In this document: piece by piece, positions 6,805 to 8,994 of the stretch
How positions within the stretch are numbered: the first letter of the stretch is position 1
How the letters are laid out: the number at the start of each line of letters is the position of its first letter
Assembly: GCA_029239545.1 (NCBI GenBank)
Contig: JARBUQ010000150.1
Coordinates: forward strand, 1-8,994
Length of the DNA stretch: 8,994 bases
Direction: 5' to 3'
Source of the DNA: Paenibacillus sp.
GTDB lineage: Bacteria > Bacillota > Bacilli > Paenibacillales > NBRC-103111
Program-made: the position numbers and the translations under genes
The notes under the pieces: generated by a model
What the model was told of the DNA's origin: nothing
Seen by the model: only the letters and a program-made list of their open reading frames with translations
Databases searched by the model: none

Positions 6805-7374
6805 TTAAAAGTCTGATAACAGCTCGCGCAGCTCTCGAACTATAACCTGCTGATAGCCCGTACCTTCACCATACTGCGCCATCATCTCAGTGCGAGCTAC
6901 TTTGATCTTCTCTTCGTAATCCGCGGCAGTCCGGTCGGGGTTCGCTTGCTTGAAGCTCGTCATAACCGCTTGCACGTGCTGAGGTCGAGGTCCCCAGTGA
7001 CCCAATACGAATCCGCCTGTATCAGCGAAGATTACAATCGGAATAGCACGCCCGCCGCCTGTCAGAAACTGCTCCATTGTGTCGAGATGTTCTTCCATAA
7101 TGAGGATCTCCGTCGGAATACCAGAGTCAGCAAGCGCATGGAAGACTACAGGTACATTGCGCACCACATCCCCGCACCATTCAGCAGCAAGGATCAGACA
7201 ACGCAGATCATCGCGGTTGCTCAAGGAAGCGAAGAACTCACGGTCATCCTCATTCTCCCATTGGAAAGCGTTGTACCATTCCAGGAATTTCTCCTGGTTC
7301 TTATTCATTCCATCCATGAATTGCTGTGGTGAAATTCCCTTACCCAGCTTATCAGACAAATTCGTAGTGCTCAT
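6805..7374 (-). CDS. Thioredoxin-fold protein with a single active-site cysteine
   Basis: A 189-residue cytosolic protein of the thioredoxin family, of the bacterial group with a helical N-terminal extension (about residues 14-50) before the fold. The active-site segment is AAEWCGDVVRNVP (63-75): Trp66-Cys67-Gly68-Asp69 aligns with thioredoxin WCGPC, so the second cysteine is missing. The cis-proline is Pro112 in RAIPIVIF. Cys59 lies eight residues before Cys67 and is the only other cysteine. A classical dithiol disulfide reductase mechanism is therefore unlikely; a monothiol, mixed-disulfide or binding role fits better. I start at the ATG at 7372-7374, preceded by GGAGGG six bases upstream; a GTG at 7410 in frame has no ribosome site. 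It is the first gene of a two-gene unit with the MBL-fold hydrolase, under a promoter whose spacer holds a palindrome. Confidence 0.88.
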   Translation of the reverse strand: MSTTNLSDKLGKGISPQQFMDGMNKNQEKFLEWYNAFQWENEDDREFFASLSNRDDLRCLILAAEWCGDVVRNVPVVFHALADSGIPTEILIMEEHLDTMEQFLTGGGRAIPIVIFADTGGFVLGHWGPRPQHVQAVMTSFKQANPDRTAADYEEKIKVARTEMMAQYGEGTGYQQVIVRELRELLSDF

Positions 7375-7456
7375 CGTATACCCTCCATTATGGTGTGCCT
7401 GTTCAGACACGAATTGGATTGTTTAAGCGGATGTCAGAATGAATTCCTTAAGATAT

Positions 7457-7486
7457 ATTGTAGCAAATGCCTGAGCATTTCACCAA
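7457..7486 (-). promoter_or_regulatory. Predicted promoter of the thioredoxin-MBL unit with palindrome in its spacer
   Basis: On the - strand TTGGTG (+ 7481-7486) and TACAAT (+ 7457-7462) are 18 bases apart, with TGC before the -10, making an extended -10. AAATGC (7465-7470) and GCATTT (7475-7480) are perfect arms around CTGA and fill 16 of the 18 spacer bases. A protein bound there would block polymerase, so repression is the natural reading. The regulator is unknown. The leader to the start codon is about 75 bases. Confidence 0.5.
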
Positions 7487-7536
7487 CAATCTGGATTCAA
7501 ACTTCCCTTAGCCTTCTTCTTCCATTGATTATCCTC

Positions 7537-8688
7537 TTACTTGCGATTTACCGGCTTACTGTGCTGTTCGATCAAGCTGGCAATCTCGCTGACTTGACTG
7601 TCCGTGAGCGGATGCTTAGGCTTGTAGCCCTTCATGAAACTAACCAATTGATCCGGCTTAACCGCAGTGAATACAGGACTTCTCCCAACCAGACGAGCAT
7701 CAGGATGAGGAAAACAGATTACGCCTACTACATCAGCCAGCACCTGGTTCTCACGGAATAGCTCCTTCAGCACGAACTCATAACGATAGGATTGTGCGGT
7801 TGGATCCTCCTTCACTCCAGCATCGACTGCTGGCGCAGCACTTGCAAGCTCCCGCTTGCCTGACAAATCAGCACCGGGCTCAGTGAACAGGATATCTCCC
7901 GACCAAGGCTTGGTCTCAATGTGGAACACCCCATTGGGGCCCACTGCAAGATGCTCAATCGTCTGTGAAGCACTCCCGGATTGAACTTGACGCCCGCTGA
8001 TGATGCGATAAGCAGAACCGAGTCCCTGCAGCTCGCGGGCGGTGTTATGATTGTCGGCCGCCTTGTAGCCGCTGGTGAATGCTTTCTTTTTCCCGCGTTT
8101 CCATAGCTTATAGGCGATATACAACACAATCAGAGCGATAACCACCCACATAATCGTCTTCACGTAGGGTGCAGCCTTCTCGTCAATCGTCTCCCAATTC
8201 TCCCCTAATTTCATACCCAAGTACACGAAGAAAATAGACCATGGAATGACGGCCAGTGTGGTTAAAATGGTGAATTTGAGCAGCGGCATCCTCACGATTC
8301 CGGCAGGAATCGAGATGGCATGCCGTACCACAGGTATGAATCTGGCTGTGAAAACAACTCCTGAGCCATAACGTTTGAACCATTGCTCCGATAAATCAAT
8401 ATGATGCTTTGAGATTAATATGTACTTGCCGTACTTTTCAAGAAAAGGTCTTCCGCCGTATCTGCCGATCCAATACACGAATATTTGCGCGATCGTCCCC
8501 CCGATTACCCCGAACAGAACCGCCGTCCAGAAATTAATGTCACCCGTTGATACCAAATATCCTCCAAATGCCAATACAATCTCACTAGGTATTATCTCAA
8601 TCATAAGTCCTAGCATAATTCCCCATGCTCCCAAATGCGTGATCCATTCAGTCGCCGTGTCAATCAAGTGGTGTACGACATCCATCAT
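7537..8688 (-). CDS. DedA/VTT membrane protein fused to a C-terminal NERD domain
   Basis: A 383-residue two-part protein. Residues 1-165 are a DedA/VTT domain: re-entrant acidic segment IEIIPSEIVLAFGG (30-43; Glu31, Glu36), glycine helix ending YWIGRYGGRPFLEKYGKY (72-89), the RFIPVVR arginine motif (116-122), IPAGIVRM (127-134), and a hydrophobic segment to LGMKLGENW. A further membrane helix (about 178-196) is followed by KRGKKK, placing the rest in the cytoplasm. Residues about 212-345 resemble a NERD (nuclease-related) domain: IEHLAVGPNGVFHIETKPWSG (244-264) matches the family's IDH..VGPNGVF.IEtK..SG core. DedA proteins carry undecaprenyl phosphate or phospholipids across the membrane or support envelope integrity. 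The usual NERD Asp is Glu245, and the usual helix-one Glu aligns with Asn, while Glu258 and Lys260 are kept, so nuclease activity is doubtful. The first of two tandem ATGs is used; AGGA lies ten bases upstream. Confidence 0.85.
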   Translation of the reverse strand: MMDVVHHLIDTATEWITHLGAWGIMLGLMIEIIPSEIVLAFGGYLVSTGDINFWTAVLFGVIGGTIAQIFVYWIGRYGGRPFLEKYGKYILISKHHIDLSEQWFKRYGSGVVFTARFIPVVRHAISIPAGIVRMPLLKFTILTTLAVIPWSIFFVYLGMKLGENWETIDEKAAPYVKTIMWVVIALIVLYIAYKLWKRGKKKAFTSGYKAADNHNTARELQGLGSAYRIISGRQVQSGSASQTIEHLAVGPNGVFHIETKPWSGDILFTEPGADLSGKRELASAAPAVDAGVKEDPTAQSYRYEFVLKELFRENQVLADVVGVICFPHPDARLVGRSPVFTAVKPDQLVSFMKGYKPKHPLTDSQVSEIASLIEQHSKPVNRK

Positions 8689-8943
8689 TCGATTCCGTTC
8701 CTACTTTCCTATATTTTGACCATATCCAGCTTCAAATGCTCTCTCCGCCAGATGTCTCCTACCATTCTACCATATGTAACAGGATAACCGCATCTTCTTG
8801 GAGCATGAACCGATTCGAGCCACGAGACAGGCATGTACTGACAAGCCTATGCATAGGGTAATAGCAGAAGAGACAGGCAGGCTTGCCTGCTGTCATCCAA
8901 TTCGTACCGCGTGCTGGGAGATGCGCTCAGTGCGAAAAATCTC
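8689..8943. other. Intergenic region with small repeats and dyads
   Basis: No gene is seen in this stretch. On the - strand TGGTAGAAT (+ 8764-8772) is an extended -10-like box about 75 bases before the VTT-NERD start, with no clear -35. A 12-base perfect palindrome CCTATGCATAGG lies at 8846-8857. GAGACAGGCA occurs twice in direct orientation (8824-8833 and 8870-8879). The second copy runs into a strong hairpin described separately. The remaining sequence shows nothing recognisable. Confidence 0.4.
8872..8894. repeat. GC-rich hairpin in the intergenic region
   Basis: GACA-g-GCAGGC, a two-base TT centre, then GCCTGC-TGTC: ten pairs with one bulged G at 8876 (an RNA loop would have to open the central pairs). 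Neither strand carries a real T-tract after it, so it is not a convincing intrinsic terminator. It could be an operator or structured leader for the gene starting near 8959, or a remnant of a dispersed repeat. Confidence 0.4.
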
Positions 8944-8955
8944 GGGGAGGCGTGT

Positions 8956-8994
8956 GTGTTGACCAAAATTTATATTTTTCACAGAAAACAGCTG
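8956..8994 (+). CDS. Probable 5' end of a gene cut by the window edge
   Basis: GGGGAGG (8944-8950) is a very strong ribosome site followed by two in-frame start candidates, GTG at 8956 (five bases away) and TTG at 8959 (eight bases away). The frame stays open to the window end and reads from the TTG as MTKIYIFHRKQL, a positively charged beginning that could lead into a signal or membrane segment. A different frame from GTG 8952 is also open. Only 12-13 codons are visible, so the product cannot be named and the gene itself is only probable. Confidence 0.4.
   Translation, partial: MLTKIYIFHRKQL

Noticed and set aside
7375..7410. In-frame GTG start extending the thioredoxin-like protein by 12 residues
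   Set aside because: No ribosome site upstream; the extension would consume the GGAGGG that fits the ATG at 7374.
7390..7761. Long + strand open frame across the thioredoxin promoter and the 3' end of the VTT-NERD gene
   Set aside because: About a third covers the intergenic promoter and the rest is antisense to the NERD part; a hydrophobic stretch appears by chance from A/T-rich DNA, with no convincing ribosome site.
8838..8864. CTGACA / TAATAG as a promoter with the CCTATGCATAGG palindrome in its spacer
   Set aside because: Spacing is only 15 bases and the -10 is a poor match, so the likeness to the thioredoxin promoter is too weak to call.
8959..8994. TTGACC as a -35 box with a downstream -10
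   Set aside because: No -10-like hexamer is found 16-18 bases away; the TTG is better explained as a start codon eight bases after GGGGAGG.

Overview
The window looks like chromosomal DNA of a low-to-mid-GC Gram-positive bacterium, most likely Paenibacillus or a close relative. This is inferred from the strong purine-rich ribosome sites (GGAGGG, AAGGAG), SigA-type promoters, intrinsic terminators with long T-tracts and the style of the proteins. No phylogenetic test was possible. There is no rRNA, tRNA, CRISPR array, transposase or phage gene.

Layout, left to right. An aldo/keto reductase (+) is convergent with a 5-enolpyruvylshikimate-3-phosphate synthase gene (aroA-like, -). A LysR-type regulator (+) is divergent from the aroA-like gene, across a compact 116-base region where the two predicted -10 boxes overlap and two inverted repeats occur. 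The regulator's 3' end overlaps the 3' end of a convergent gene (-) for a neutral-ceramidase-fold hydrolase with no export signal. Next, on the - strand, come a Gfo/Idh/MocA-type NAD(P)-dependent oxidoreductase ending in a clear terminator, then a two-gene unit of a single-cysteine thioredoxin-fold protein followed by a glyoxalase-II-like metallo-beta-lactamase-fold hydrolase, also ending in a terminator. The promoter of that unit has a perfect 16-base inverted repeat filling its -35/-10 spacer. The last complete gene (-) encodes a DedA/VTT membrane protein fused to a C-terminal NERD (nuclease-related) domain. About 300 bases of repeat-rich intergenic DNA follow, then a probable start of another gene (+) cut by the window edge.

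How the genes may work together. The LysR regulator probably controls the aroA-like gene and itself. The thioredoxin and MBL proteins are probably co-transcribed and could share a thiol-related role. The ceramidase-like and Gfo/Idh genes have separate transcripts but share an upstream sequence block, which hints at common control. Most of the window is ordinary metabolic chromosome. The points most worth a second look are the VTT-NERD fusion with altered NERD catalytic positions, the unusual active-site loop of the EPSP synthase with its private regulator, and the operator-like palindrome in the thioredoxin promoter.
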